Part shown: positions 48,707 through 58,089 of the stretch, one piece after another
Layout: each line of letters opens with the position of its first letter
Numbering within the stretch: position 1 is the first letter of the stretch
Assembly: GCF_040784935.1 (NCBI RefSeq)
Contig: NZ_CP160680.1
Span: forward strand, 6,801,802 to 6,865,801
Reading direction: 5' to 3'
DNA length: 64,000 bases
Source: Lewinella sp. LCG006
GTDB taxonomy: Bacteria; Bacteroidota; Bacteroidia; Chitinophagales; Saprospiraceae
Notes under the pieces: model-generated
Databases searched by the model: none
What the model saw: only the letters and a program-made list of their open reading frames with translations
Told to the model about the DNA's origin: nothing
Translations under genes and position numbers: made by a program

Positions 48707-49264
48707 TTATTCTTCCTCCGTTACCGGAACGGTAAAAATACTAAAAATGGTGGTCCCGTAGTTACGGACTTGCAGCAAATTGGGATGCTTCTCAAAATTA
48801 TGCTGTGGGTTGTGTTCTAAAACAAGCCAACCACCAGGCTTGAGCAATTGCTGCGCTAAGATGAGATCTGGAATTTCCGGAATATTGGGCAAAGGGTAAG
48901 GAGGACCCGCAAAAATATAATCGTAAGGAGCCTGCTGCTGTTGAATAAACCGGAAGACATCAGCACGGTTGATGTGCATGTAGCTTTCTATATCGAGCTC
49001 TTTGGCAGTGCGTTTCGCGAAAGCTACACAACCAGGAAATTTATCGACATAAGTGACATCACGGCAGCCTCTGGAAATGAATTCATAGCTATGGTTACCC
49101 GTTCCTCCAAAAAGGTCCAGCACCCTTATTTCACTAAAATCAAAAGTATTGTAAAGGATATTAAACAAGCCTTCTTTAGCGTAATCAGTGGTAGGCCGAG
49201 TAGGCCAATTTTTCGCTGGTGGGTTAAAGCGCCTCCCTTTAAATCTTCCTCCTATAATACGCAT
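48707..49264 (-). CDS. rsmD: 16S rRNA (guanine-966-N2)-methyltransferase
   Basis: 185 residues. The S-adenosylmethionine-binding motif is VLDLFGGTGNHSYEFISRG, preceded by MRIIGGRFKGRRFNPP and RPTTDYAKEGLFNIL, the diagnostic RsmD start. The catalytic motif, usually DPPY, here reads FAGPPYPLP (GPPY at residues 120-123). It would methylate G966 of 16S rRNA during assembly of the small subunit. The preceding gene is DUF3822, a frequent RsmD neighbour in Bacteroidota. The Gly in place of the Asp/Asn is unusual. Confidence 0.9.
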   Translation of the reverse strand: MRIIGGRFKGRRFNPPAKNWPTRPTTDYAKEGLFNILYNTFDFSEIRVLDLFGGTGNHSYEFISRGCRDVTYVDKFPGCVAFAKRTAKELDIESYMHINRADVFRFIQQQQAPYDYIFAGPPYPLPNIPEIPDLILAQQLLKPGGWLVLEHNPQHNFEKHPNLLQVRNYGTTIFSIFTVPVTEEE

Positions 49265-49273
49265 ACAAAAAAA

Positions 49274-50098
49274 TTAATGATATTGTTGAAGGCTTAGTAA
49301 GTCGTAAAAAAGATGAACAGCATGTTGCCTGGCTTGAGGCCCCATCATTGAAGTCTCTTTTGAATTCAGAAACGCTACATCGCGTACATAGCGATAAAAC
49401 AAGTTGTAGACCTCTGTCGCCGGTAGTATTTCACCAAAAATTTTTAGTGGAACCTGAGCTGGCTTCCAAGCACATTGCTCGTAAGCGAGTAAAACATAGT
49501 AAAGATAATCTTTCGCGGCATGACAAGTAAAGGCATTACAAAAAAGTAGCCGATCGCGCTCAATACCAATGAGATACAAAAGTCCGTCTCTCACATAAGC
49601 ATACATCTGGGCACGACCTTGCCGACGAGTATACTGAGCCAACTCGTGGAGGATGGGGGTAAGGCCATGATAAAAGCGGCATCCCACAAATACCCGACGC
49701 CATTCACTCAGTTTCTCCTTATCAAGCGCGTATAGCAGGTAAGCACCAAGCTCTGGCAGCGCATCGGCCAGAATAGTATCCGAGTCTTTCAAGTCGGTCA
49801 AATCCGTAAGGATTGTTTGGCGAGCATCACCATTGTAGAGCCTGGCCGGTACCAGTGTAAAACGGGGTCCCAACCACGCCAGGCGAATTTTCTTAAAACC
49901 TGCACTCAACCTTTCATCCGTTTGCCACCAAGTCTCTGACGGAGGATGACTAAAAGCCCTGATGGCCAAAGCCTTTTGCTCAGGGTCTGTAATTAAATAA
50001 CTGGAACTGTCCATCCCGGTAAGGATGGACAGTTCAGATTGAGGCAGACTTTGCTCACGGAAAGTCTCCTCTGTAATATCATAGCGAATTACTCCCAA
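49274..50098 (-). CDS. DUF3822 protein
   Basis: 274 residues with the bacterial DUF3822 layout: an N-terminal half beginning DITEETFREQSLPQSELSIL and a second half starting near FVGCRFYHGLTPILHELAQY, an actin/ASKHA-like duplicated fold. The C-terminal helix TSMMGPQARQHAVHLFYDLL closes it. The family is nearly restricted to Bacteroidota and usually adjoins rsmD, as here (9 bp apart). It overlaps the upstream gene by 10 bp. Function unknown; a link to ribosome or RNA modification is suggested only by the neighbour. Confidence 0.85.
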   Translation of the reverse strand: MGVIRYDITEETFREQSLPQSELSILTGMDSSSYLITDPEQKALAIRAFSHPPSETWWQTDERLSAGFKKIRLAWLGPRFTLVPARLYNGDARQTILTDLTDLKDSDTILADALPELGAYLLYALDKEKLSEWRRVFVGCRFYHGLTPILHELAQYTRRQGRAQMYAYVRDGLLYLIGIERDRLLFCNAFTCHAAKDYLYYVLLAYEQCAWKPAQVPLKIFGEILPATEVYNLFYRYVRDVAFLNSKETSMMGPQARQHAVHLFYDLLSLQQYH

Positions 50099-50742
50099 TT
50101 ACCAGAAAGATTTGGTTTATTCAGATCACCAAATTTGATGATTTTATTAGGGCTGTAATTCTGATCGTACTTAGCAAAACGTGCATCGGCATATTTACCC
50201 ATAAACGTTTTATACGGAGTTCCCACTTCTACAACAGCTACCATGGTCGACTGATAGTCAATGGTATCAGCAGCAATTTGGAAGGTAGCCTGCTCCGTAT
50301 CTTTAAATAAAGGCACATACTTAAGCGACTGTAGGTCGATTCCCAAGGTACGAATCGAGTCGATAGCATTGGTGTAGCTGGTATCATAAGTGATCTCTCC
50401 GGTAAAGTTAGGATCATCCGGATCACCAATGACCGCAATCCGCATAAAGCGTCCGTTGGTCAGCACATCTACCAGGGTGTCAAAGTTAGGAGCGAAATTA
50501 CCGGTAATATCCCGGTACATTTCCTGAGCATCACGAATGAGCTCTAACTTCTCCACAACAATATCTTTGCGGCGCTGTTTCTCAGCGTCAAAAGCGATGG
50601 GTTCTTCGATACTCATATACAGCATGTACGCGAGTGCCGCTGCGATGACTAGAAGAATGACGTTTAATACCAATCTCATTTTCCGGTTTTGTTTTGATGC
50701 AATTATACGTTTTTTAAAGTCAATCTCGGGTAGCTTTCCCAC
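50089..50742 (-). CDS. Membrane-anchored protein of unknown function upstream of DUF3822
   Basis: 217 residues. A basic N-terminus precedes one transmembrane helix (LVLNVILLVIAAALAYMLYM). The soluble part contains a helix VVEKLELIRDAQEMYRDITG with FAPNFDTLVDVLTNGRFMRI, which recalls the N-terminal layout of pseudopilins or of gliding-protein-like anchors. The C-terminus is beta-rich. I do not recognise it firmly. It leads the DUF3822-rsmD unit and overlaps DUF3822 by 10 bp. Confidence 0.65.
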   Translation of the reverse strand: MGKLPEIDFKKRIIASKQNRKMRLVLNVILLVIAAALAYMLYMSIEEPIAFDAEKQRRKDIVVEKLELIRDAQEMYRDITGNFAPNFDTLVDVLTNGRFMRIAVIGDPDDPNFTGEITYDTSYTNAIDSIRTLGIDLQSLKYVPLFKDTEQATFQIAADTIDYQSTMVAVVEVGTPYKTFMGKYADARFAKYDQNYSPNKIIKFGDLNKPNLSGNWE

Positions 50743-50926
50743 ATCCGCTTACTGACCAGCTGCTAAGATGTTAATATCTTGGCACATTACTGTAATTTTT
50801 AACGGATTTTTTCCGGGGAAGCCTTCAGCATCCCGTTTTGAAGCTGCTACTCCAAGACACAAGATGCAAGGAAAAATGGTTTTGGTGGATGACTAGACTC
50901 GAAAATGGATACACAGGCAGAACTAT

Positions 50927-50971
50927 AAAAAAAGTAAGAGGACTGTTACATTACAATCCTCTTACTTTTTT
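50927..50971 (-). terminator. Terminator of the DUF697/SHOCT gene
   Basis: Perfect stem AAAAAAGTAAGAGGA/TCCTCTTACTTTTTT (50928-50942 with 50957-50971), a 14-nt loop and a poly-U end. It starts 3 bp past the stop codon on the minus strand. Confidence 0.85.
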
Positions 50972-50973
50972 CA

Positions 50974-51696
50974 TTACATCCCCGCGATCAATTTGCGTTT
51001 CATTTCCGAAAATTCTTCCTCCGTGATAACGCCTTCGTCTCGCATTTGGGCCAGGCTTTTGAGTTTATCCATGATGGAGGTCTCCTCAGTGTTTTTCGCC
51101 GTCGCAGGTGGCGGATTAGTAACATTTGCTGCGGGTTCCGTCTGGGCCGTTGGTTGGGCTTCAGCAGTTTCCGTTTGTTCTGCTTCTGCTTGCCATTCTT
51201 TGGCTACCTTTTTGCCTTTCTCGAACTTTTCTTTGTAGACTTTTTTCAGTCGTTCCGTGTCAAAATCGAGGATGGTCCCACCGGAATCAAAATGCCGCTT
51301 GAAGACCTCGCCCAAAGCGTAAGTTGAAGCACCGTTGAATACCGAAACAGTGACTCCTCCAATGAGCGTCCCAATTCCTGGCACCAATTTGATCAGACTA
51401 CGGGCACCCGCGCGGGCCAGTGTGCTACTCGTTAGGGAAGTAATGATGGCTTTGCCCTGCGTTTCCGCAAAATCAACATCATATACCCGACTCAATTGTC
51501 GGATCATATCCAACTGTAAAGCACTCACGGCAAAAACATCCGCAATGGGAATCGGGATGAGGAAGCTGGCTCCCATCGACCAAATAACATGATTGCGTAC
51601 GACGGTGTCGGCGTGCTTGGCACGATCACTTTTTCCTGAACTCATAAATGATTCTTTTATCTTCTTGGTAGCAAATTGCTTGATTTGCTTTCGCAT
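50974..51696 (-). CDS. DUF697 membrane protein with C-terminal SHOCT domain
   Basis: 240 residues. Two hydrophobic stretches (VIWSMGASFLIPIPIADVFA, and ARSLIKLVPGIGTLIGGVTV) plus the segment VSALQLDMIRQLSRVYDVDF define DUF697 (YcjF-like). A charged alanine- and glutamate-rich linker follows (EWQAEAEQTETAEAQPTAQ). The protein ends in a SHOCT helix pair, DKLKSLAQMRDEGVITEEEF. DUF697 proteins are inner-membrane and often stress-associated, and SHOCT is thought to be an oligomerisation or anchoring module. Function unknown. It is bounded by a strong hairpin. Confidence 0.8.
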   Translation of the reverse strand: MRKQIKQFATKKIKESFMSSGKSDRAKHADTVVRNHVIWSMGASFLIPIPIADVFAVSALQLDMIRQLSRVYDVDFAETQGKAIITSLTSSTLARAGARSLIKLVPGIGTLIGGVTVSVFNGASTYALGEVFKRHFDSGGTILDFDTERLKKVYKEKFEKGKKVAKEWQAEAEQTETAEAQPTAQTEPAANVTNPPPATAKNTEETSIMDKLKSLAQMRDEGVITEEEFSEMKRKLIAGM

Positions 51697-51832
51697 ACAT
51701 TCGGGTAATTAATTCTCAACAAAGATGCACCTTTCCCCATTGCGATGCCAGAATTCTCGACGATGGAGGGTATTTTAAAGATAAGTGCTCATGAAACGCA
51801 GTCATTCTTACTATGCTTTTTATGGGCCATGC

Positions 51833-51966
51833 CGGTAGTAGCGTTGCGGTGCAAACGCCACTGCGGCACCAGGCTATCCGCTGCTCCTTCATGCAGGGTA
51901 TGAAACCCTGCCCTACGGAGCAGCTGTAGTCGGGGGTGAAACCCGACGCTATGGAGCAGCTACGGT
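51833..51966. repeat. REP-like hairpin array
   Basis: At least three related units in a row, each a stem closed around a (G/A)TGAAAC-type turn: around 51840-51866 (GCGTTGCGGTGCAAACGC), 51873-51924 (CAGGGTATGAAACCCTG inside CTCC/GGAG) and 51925-51965 (TCGGGGGTGAAACCCGA inside GGAGCAGCT direct repeats). The middle unit is the inverted twin of 9019-9070. It lies between the DUF697 gene and the macroglobulin gene. Confidence 0.75.
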
Positions 51967-51972
51967 CCTTTA

Positions 51973-54900
51973 TTACTCCCCTACCTGCAATCGTGTGCCC
52001 TCGCTGTGGCTCACAAACTTTGGCGCATACATGCACTGAATCGTAGACAAACCGCCAGAAAAATCACCTTGGTGGAAAACAACAAGGTCGTATTCCAGCA
52101 CGTATTCTCCGGCAGGGAGCCAGTGAAAGAAGAAATGTGTACCCAAGTCCGTGGTCTGTTGGTAATAGCCTAAGCCCCCCTGATAGCGATAGCTGCTCAA
52201 CTGATCTAGGGGTTCCAGGCCACTGGCACGTAGATCCTTGAGGTGTACATACTCCAGTGCCCGGTCATTGCGCACCACCAGGCGGACAGTGATCCGATCG
52301 CCAGCTTGCGGGGCCTTGGTCAGAGCTTGTAGCACTTCTCCATCGCCATTGTTTACGCGCTGGTACAAGGTGCGTTCTATCCGCAAGGGGTTGTCGGCAT
52401 CTCTGGTCACTGCGTCAATATTGGTAAAATACTGCCAGTACAAGGCACCCCATCCCGGTGCTTTCGAGCGGTTGCGCAGGCGAATGGTAGCCATCGCGGG
52501 TTGTACCTCTTCTTCCGTCCAGCGTACTTGGTAAGCCCCCGTACCCGCTTCGGCATTTTCTTGCGCAGCAGCCACCTTATCCTCGTAAGCCGATTTCGAC
52601 CAATTGGGGAAACTTACTTCAAGTGGTGTGGTCTCGCCCAGCCAATTATCGCCTGTGCTGACCAGCCCGAAGACTGCTGCCGCAGTAGCTTTGGTGGTTT
52701 CCCAGCGGTTGGTTTCTTTGTTGCGTAGTAGCCATATTTTCAATTCAGAAAGGGTCTCTTCGTCGGCATTCATCGCCGCAAAGAGTTCCAACAGTCGGAC
52801 GTGGGTTTCTACATTGTTTTGGTACCAATAGTAACCATTGGACTGTTTCCAGTAGCGTCCCATTTCTTCAGTATGCAAAGACCGCTCCTTTAAGGAAGCG
52901 AAGATCTTATTGGCCAACTCTTCCCGGCTGCTGTATTTTGCGGCCAGGGCGATCAGGGCCTGCTCGTACAAGCTGGCAGCTAGCCAATGCTCCGTCACCT
53001 GCGACCAGCAATATTCGTACATCTCCATTTGCGCTGGTAGCAGGTCAATGTCCAAATTCATACTGCGGGTATAGAGGTAGTGGATAACTTGCGGGCTCGC
53101 CGAATACACTTTATCCTTTTTCTGCGCTTCCTTCAATTCTGAGTACCATTTGTAGGCTTGCTGGTCACAGTAGCGCATGGCGTTTTCCAGGGCATTCCTC
53201 AACTCATAGTTCATCTCTTCGCCGGTAAGCTGCCGCAGATGAGAGAGCTGCTCCACCACGTACTGGGTCATGTACCACTGTTCCGGTCCACCGGGAAACC
53301 AACTAAAAGCACCATTGGGCGACTGCCGGTCTAGCAACTTGCGTTGGGCGACTGCCTGCTCATTGGCCAAGCGATCCAGATCAAAAAGCAGGGCGATGCG
53401 TTCTCTTTGCAGGCTTTCGCTTTTGGCTTCCATCACCCAGGGCGTTTCTTCCAGCAGGGCTGTTTTCAGTTCTTCGTTTTGGAAAAGCGGGCTTTTCAAG
53501 GCCTCCCCATCGTTGCGCCAAGCAGCAAAAACGTCACGAATTTTTGGGTAATCTTTGACCACCTTACTCGCCAGGCTGTTGGCAAACATACGATTGACGA
53601 TCTGCTCCGTACAGTCATAAGGATATTCCTGCAAGTAAGGCAGCGCCTTGATCGCCTCCCAAGCAGGATTGCTGGTGATGTCCAACTGGAAAGCATACTG
53701 ATCAGTGGAGGCATCAGCGTTCTGCAAGCGCTCTAAAGTGAAGGTTTTTGTTTGTTTGGGACGTACAAAAAGCGGCTGGGCCTCCGTAAGTAAAATCCGA
53801 TTGGTCAATACAGGAAGCGCCGCTTCTTCACCATCAGAAAAATTGCCAGCACGGGCAATCACCCGATAGCCCAAAACACCCGCTGCTTTTTTCGGCACCG
53901 TCAACGACCAACTGACCGTTTCAGAAGCACCCGTAGCCAAATTGAAAGAGGTGTTTTTCGCCTTCAGTCCGTAAGCACTGGCAATTCCTTCATTTGTTTG
54001 CACATCAAACAACTCCAGAACAGCTTCCCCGCTGAGCACTTTATCAGAGAGGTTACTCACCTTGGCGGTAAAAGTCATTTGATCTCCTTCTCGTAAAAAA
54101 CGCGGCGCATTGGGCAAGATCATCAATTCCTTTTGCGTCACCACCTCCTCGGTTGAGAGGCTGTAAGCCAAGTCTTTGCTATGACCAAAAAGCTGCAACT
54201 TCCAACGTGTCAGCGATTCCGGTGCCCGGAATTTGAGCACTACTCTCCCTTCGGCATCCGTAGCCAGCTGGGGAAAGAAGAAAGCCGTCTCGCCCAGGTT
54301 AGTCCTTATTTTGGTGGGTGCAGGCCCTTCAGGCAATGCGCTACCTGCGGAGGAAGTTATTGCTTCGTATGGGGCAGGAGGTGGTGGAGGTGGAGGTGAT
54401 GGAGGGGTGTTTTCGGCACTTGATTTAGCCACAGCTGCATCGCTTTCCTCTGCTTCACTAAAAGCCATTGAGCTGCGCATTCTTACCCCCATGGGAGCAC
54501 CGTCCATCATCAGCATAAAGGAAGGCGAACCGTAGCCCGTATTGGTCCAAAGCCTTGGGTAAATCAGGTTCATTTCTTTTTCAACAGGAATAGGTGTGCT
54601 ATTGAAATTGCTGTAATCCTGTAATTGCTGAAAACCTAATGTCTGCCAGTTGCGCAGCACCATCCCGGTAGGATAAGCCGGAAATTGCCAGGAGAAAGGC
54701 GCAATCTGATCCAGGCTGGCGTCGTACATACTCGCCAAGACCTCCGTAGCTATTCTTTCCTTATCTGGCCCATCAATTCGGAGGATAAATTCTTCCTCCG
54801 CATCGGGGTAGATCTTGGAGCGAAAAGTCTCAAAAGTAATATCCAAATCTTTGTTGCTCCAAGGCACCGACCAGTAGGCAGAGGTCTGATAGAAACGGCT

Positions 54901-57900
54901 ATTAGCAACGTAAAAACCACTCCAACTAAGTCCCCCACGGTCTGCTTCTGTCAGTTGGTATTCAATACGCTCACCACCAGAAAGCCAACGTTCCCAATAG
55001 GCATCGGAACGGTTTTGTAAAACTGAAAACACCTTGATATCGCCAGCCTGTTGCCCCAACTGTAAAGCAACCGCTGCGCCGGGCTCGAAATCTCCCTCCG
55101 ATGGTCGGGTATACAGCCACTCCCCTACGGCAAACTCGCCTTTAGACCAGTCGTGTACCTGAAAATCCTGGCTCGTTTGTAAGGTATCGCCCTGTGGTGT
55201 CACCGTTAGTAAGGTCACCCGGTAATGCCCGACTGACCAATCCTTAGCACTGATGGTCAAACTATCACGGCCCGCCAAGGTGAGCGCGGTACTAAATACT
55301 TCAGCACCTTCCGGCCAGTATGCTTTTTCTTCTTTCTTTTCGTAAGTAAACTGGGGAAAATACTTGCGGAAAGTTTTCTCCTTCAGCAATGGTAAATCGG
55401 GTCGGCCCCAATAGCGATCAACGAAAGTACGTGCAGGACTGTCCAGCTTTTTGACGTTGACCATCACCTCTTTTTTTAGCGGAAAGCCGTCAAGGTTTTG
55501 GCAACTTAAATCAAAAACAAGCCCTTCTTGCTTATCGAAAGAGGACGCGAGATTGAGGTTCAACTGGAAAGGGTATTCCGTGAGGCTGATGTCTTTGTTG
55601 GCCATCCTGGTTTCACCAGTACCATCCACAACCTCCACATTTACCTTAAAATAGTAGAGCGGAAAACGGTTCTTCTCTACCGCTTCATCGGGATCGGCAA
55701 AGAAGTCAAAGGCAAATTTCCCTTCGGCATCGGTGGTGGTAGTTCCCGTAGCGAGCGTTTGTGGTTGGTGGTACGAAGGAAAATACCTGCCATAGCCCCG
55801 GTACCAAGGGAATACCACTTCTCGTACGACGGTGTAGCTGACCTTGGCGTCGGCAATAGCTGGCCCGGCATAGGCGGTAGCCACCCCTTCTACCTCGACG
55901 GTATCTCGCAGGCGGGGTTCTGCTTTGAGGTCTGCTATGTCAACTTCAAAGCGGGGGCGTTTGTATTCCTCTACCCGCAGTAATTTTGCGGAGCCATTTC
56001 CCAAACTTGATTTCAGGTACATACTGCCTAGTAATCCACCGGCTGGCAAGGTAAATTGCCCGCTTGCGGAACCGAATTCGTTGGTCTTGAGGGCGATCGT
56101 TGCCACTTCCTGGCTATTCCCATCCAAGAGACTGACCGAAAACTTTGCATTCGGCACAATGGCTGGCACTTCTTTGTCCTGCTGTAAAGCGAGCGCTTTA
56201 AAATAAACGATCTGCCCTGGCCGATACAAACCGCGATCCGTAAAAAACACAGTGTAGGGTGGCGGTTTTTGCTGCCGGTCGTAGCTGTTGCTGTACAACC
56301 AAAAATATTCACTAGGAAACAGGCGATCCGTTTCCGTAATAATTTCCAGTGCTACCCGATCACGAGAAATACCTTTGATGGTTACTTGTCCATCCCGATC
56401 CGATTGGTAGACAGCATGCTGTACCATAGGCTCCTCGTTGCGGTTGCGGCGGTTATTGACCCAGACCTTTACCGTAGCATTTGGCACAGGTTGGCCCGTG
56501 CGGCGATTGACCACAATGACCTTGTAATTGTCCTCCCGATCGGAATGCTGAACGACTGCCAATTCCGACACCCAGAAGTAAATCATAGAGGTAGCCCCTT
56601 CGTCAAAGGAAAAATCAGCCTTGGTGGCAATGGCCAGGCAATACACCCCGGGTTGGAGACCTTGCAAGGCCGTTTCTACGGTATGTACACGAAAATCACC
56701 CGGTTGCGGCAGTTGTTCCGACCATTCCAAGCTAGCTTTTTTACTCAGGATCGCCTGGAGTTTCTGGCGGGTTTTGTTTTGATCATGGTATTCCTCCGAT
56801 GTAATAGGGATGGCTTTCAGGAAAACCTGCTCCACATTATTGTAGCTTAGCTGCACCAGGCCCGGCGTTTGAGGCATTTGCACCGCCTCGATAGTGGTTT
56901 GTAATTCCGGCCTTAATATTCGATTAAGTAAGTTGGTCGCATCACTGGCCGCCTGTTCTTTCGGGAAGCGCGCTCGGATATCGCGTGCGATAGCTACTGC
57001 TTTTTGGTATTCCCAACGCAGCGCTTCAAGTTCGGGCTGATCCGGTTGGTAGGTTTGCCCCTGCTGCTCATGAAAATTCATCATAGCTTTTAGCACCATG
57101 GCCTCCTGGGGCGTTTGCTGGTGCTGTTTTTGCAGACTGTTCAAACTTTTGCGATAAGCATCGTGACGATCTTCTGTATCTAGCTGGCGGTAGATCAGTT
57201 CAAGGCGCGTCAAATCCAGGTCGAGATGTGCTTTGCTATTTGGCCGAATACGTAAAGACCAACTGAGCGCCTCTTGCAAGATGTCCAAAGTGCGGTGAAA
57301 GCTGGTTGCCTTTTCGCTGCTGGGCAATTCGTACGTAACAAAATCTTTTACAGGTCCTAATAAAGCCACATTATCGAGAAGTGGTTCGTAAGCGGGTTCC
57401 CCCAGAAAAGCATCATTGTTCCTAAAATATTGCAGCGCCCGATCCAGCAGTAAATCGTAGATACTGGGACGTAAATCGTCGGCATTTTCGCCGGGAACGA
57501 CCAAGGGGCCATAGGCAGCGAGGTCTTTGTCGCGTAATTCCGTTGCGGTGAGAGAGGATAGATATAATTCAGTGATTCGATTCACGAAATTCTGGGAACT
57601 CCAGGTGGTTTCGTCGTCGGTGGGTGTGGCGTCTGACAGTTCCGTTCGCTGATCAATTTGCCAGCGGTGGTTTTGCCAATAGTTGAGGTATTTCTCGGCC
57701 AGGTAAGACTGATAAATAGCTTTTGCTGGCTGATCGGCATAGGCGGTTAGTTCTTCCAGGATTTGCAGGGCGTTCCATTCTCCCTGTTCTTGCCGTGCTT
57801 CTAATACCAGTTCATACAATAGCACCTTGATTTCATGTGCTTGCCGCAATGGATTGTCATCTTTCATTCCTGCCAGTTCTCCCTTTAATTCGAGGAGTGC

Positions 57901-58080
57901 TACGCCTGCCGATTCTGGTAACCCTTGTTGGTAAAGGGAATCGATGTTTTTCCATTCCCTGGTAAAGGGTTCGTTAGAGAGGATATCCTGAGCCATGAGT
58001 GAGGTGATTGTCAATAATAGCAGTATAGACATTGCAATGCAACGTCTGTACGGAGATGATGATAGGTGGTGAGGCAACAT
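51973..58080 (-). CDS. Alpha-2-macroglobulin family protease trap with thioester motif
   Basis: 2035 residues, or about 2019 if the ATG at 58030-58032 (MSILLLLTITSLMAQD, signal peptide) is used. There is no lipobox, so it is exported but not lipid-anchored. The order is: an N-terminal helical region, macroglobulin MG-type repeats, FFTDRGLYRPGQIVYFKALA and AGGLLGSMYLKSS, a proline run TPPSPPPPPPPAPYEA before the bait-like region, LRFRAPESLTRWKLQLFGHS, and the thioester motif EYPYDCTEQIVNRMF (Cys near residue 1490). Then come the terpenoid-toroid helices of the TED domain and a receptor-like C-terminus. Bacterial A2Ms of this kind trap proteases covalently in the periplasm. No penicillin-binding-protein partner is adjacent, unlike the E. 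coli pair. Confidence 0.92.
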   Translation of the reverse strand: MLPHHLSSSPYRRCIAMSILLLLTITSLMAQDILSNEPFTREWKNIDSLYQQGLPESAGVALLELKGELAGMKDDNPLRQAHEIKVLLYELVLEARQEQGEWNALQILEELTAYADQPAKAIYQSYLAEKYLNYWQNHRWQIDQRTELSDATPTDDETTWSSQNFVNRITELYLSSLTATELRDKDLAAYGPLVVPGENADDLRPSIYDLLLDRALQYFRNNDAFLGEPAYEPLLDNVALLGPVKDFVTYELPSSEKATSFHRTLDILQEALSWSLRIRPNSKAHLDLDLTRLELIYRQLDTEDRHDAYRKSLNSLQKQHQQTPQEAMVLKAMMNFHEQQGQTYQPDQPELEALRWEYQKAVAIARDIRARFPKEQAASDATNLLNRILRPELQTTIEAVQMPQTPGLVQLSYNNVEQVFLKAIPITSEEYHDQNKTRQKLQAILSKKASLEWSEQLPQPGDFRVHTVETALQGLQPGVYCLAIATKADFSFDEGATSMIYFWVSELAVVQHSDREDNYKVIVVNRRTGQPVPNATVKVWVNNRRNRNEEPMVQHAVYQSDRDGQVTIKGISRDRVALEIITETDRLFPSEYFWLYSNSYDRQQKPPPYTVFFTDRGLYRPGQIVYFKALALQQDKEVPAIVPNAKFSVSLLDGNSQEVATIALKTNEFGSASGQFTLPAGGLLGSMYLKSSLGNGSAKLLRVEEYKRPRFEVDIADLKAEPRLRDTVEVEGVATAYAGPAIADAKVSYTVVREVVFPWYRGYGRYFPSYHQPQTLATGTTTTDAEGKFAFDFFADPDEAVEKNRFPLYYFKVNVEVVDGTGETRMANKDISLTEYPFQLNLNLASSFDKQEGLVFDLSCQNLDGFPLKKEVMVNVKKLDSPARTFVDRYWGRPDLPLLKEKTFRKYFPQFTYEKKEEKAYWPEGAEVFSTALTLAGRDSLTISAKDWSVGHYRVTLLTVTPQGDTLQTSQDFQVHDWSKGEFAVGEWLYTRPSEGDFEPGAAVALQLGQQAGDIKVFSVLQNRSDAYWERWLSGGERIEYQLTEADRGGLSWSGFYVANSRFYQTSAYWSVPWSNKDLDITFETFRSKIYPDAEEEFILRIDGPDKERIATEVLASMYDASLDQIAPFSWQFPAYPTGMVLRNWQTLGFQQLQDYSNFNSTPIPVEKEMNLIYPRLWTNTGYGSPSFMLMMDGAPMGVRMRSSMAFSEAEESDAAVAKSSAENTPPSPPPPPPPAPYEAITSSAGSALPEGPAPTKIRTNLGETAFFFPQLATDAEGRVVLKFRAPESLTRWKLQLFGHSKDLAYSLSTEEVVTQKELMILPNAPRFLREGDQMTFTAKVSNLSDKVLSGEAVLELFDVQTNEGIASAYGLKAKNTSFNLATGASETVSWSLTVPKKAAGVLGYRVIARAGNFSDGEEAALPVLTNRILLTEAQPLFVRPKQTKTFTLERLQNADASTDQYAFQLDITSNPAWEAIKALPYLQEYPYDCTEQIVNRMFANSLASKVVKDYPKIRDVFAAWRNDGEALKSPLFQNEELKTALLEETPWVMEAKSESLQRERIALLFDLDRLANEQAVAQRKLLDRQSPNGAFSWFPGGPEQWYMTQYVVEQLSHLRQLTGEEMNYELRNALENAMRYCDQQAYKWYSELKEAQKKDKVYSASPQVIHYLYTRSMNLDIDLLPAQMEMYEYCWSQVTEHWLAASLYEQALIALAAKYSSREELANKIFASLKERSLHTEEMGRYWKQSNGYYWYQNNVETHVRLLELFAAMNADEETLSELKIWLLRNKETNRWETTKATAAAVFGLVSTGDNWLGETTPLEVSFPNWSKSAYEDKVAAAQENAEAGTGAYQVRWTEEEVQPAMATIRLRNRSKAPGWGALYWQYFTNIDAVTRDADNPLRIERTLYQRVNNGDGEVLQALTKAPQAGDRITVRLVVRNDRALEYVHLKDLRASGLEPLDQLSSYRYQGGLGYYQQTTDLGTHFFFHWLPAGEYVLEYDLVVFHQGDFSGGLSTIQCMYAPKFVSHSEGTRLQVGE

Positions 58081-58089
58081 GGTGGTTTT

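Noticed and set aside
51716-52036. 106-codon minus-strand frame
   Set aside because: It runs through the REP-like hairpin array and the end of the macroglobulin gene, with no recognisable domain.
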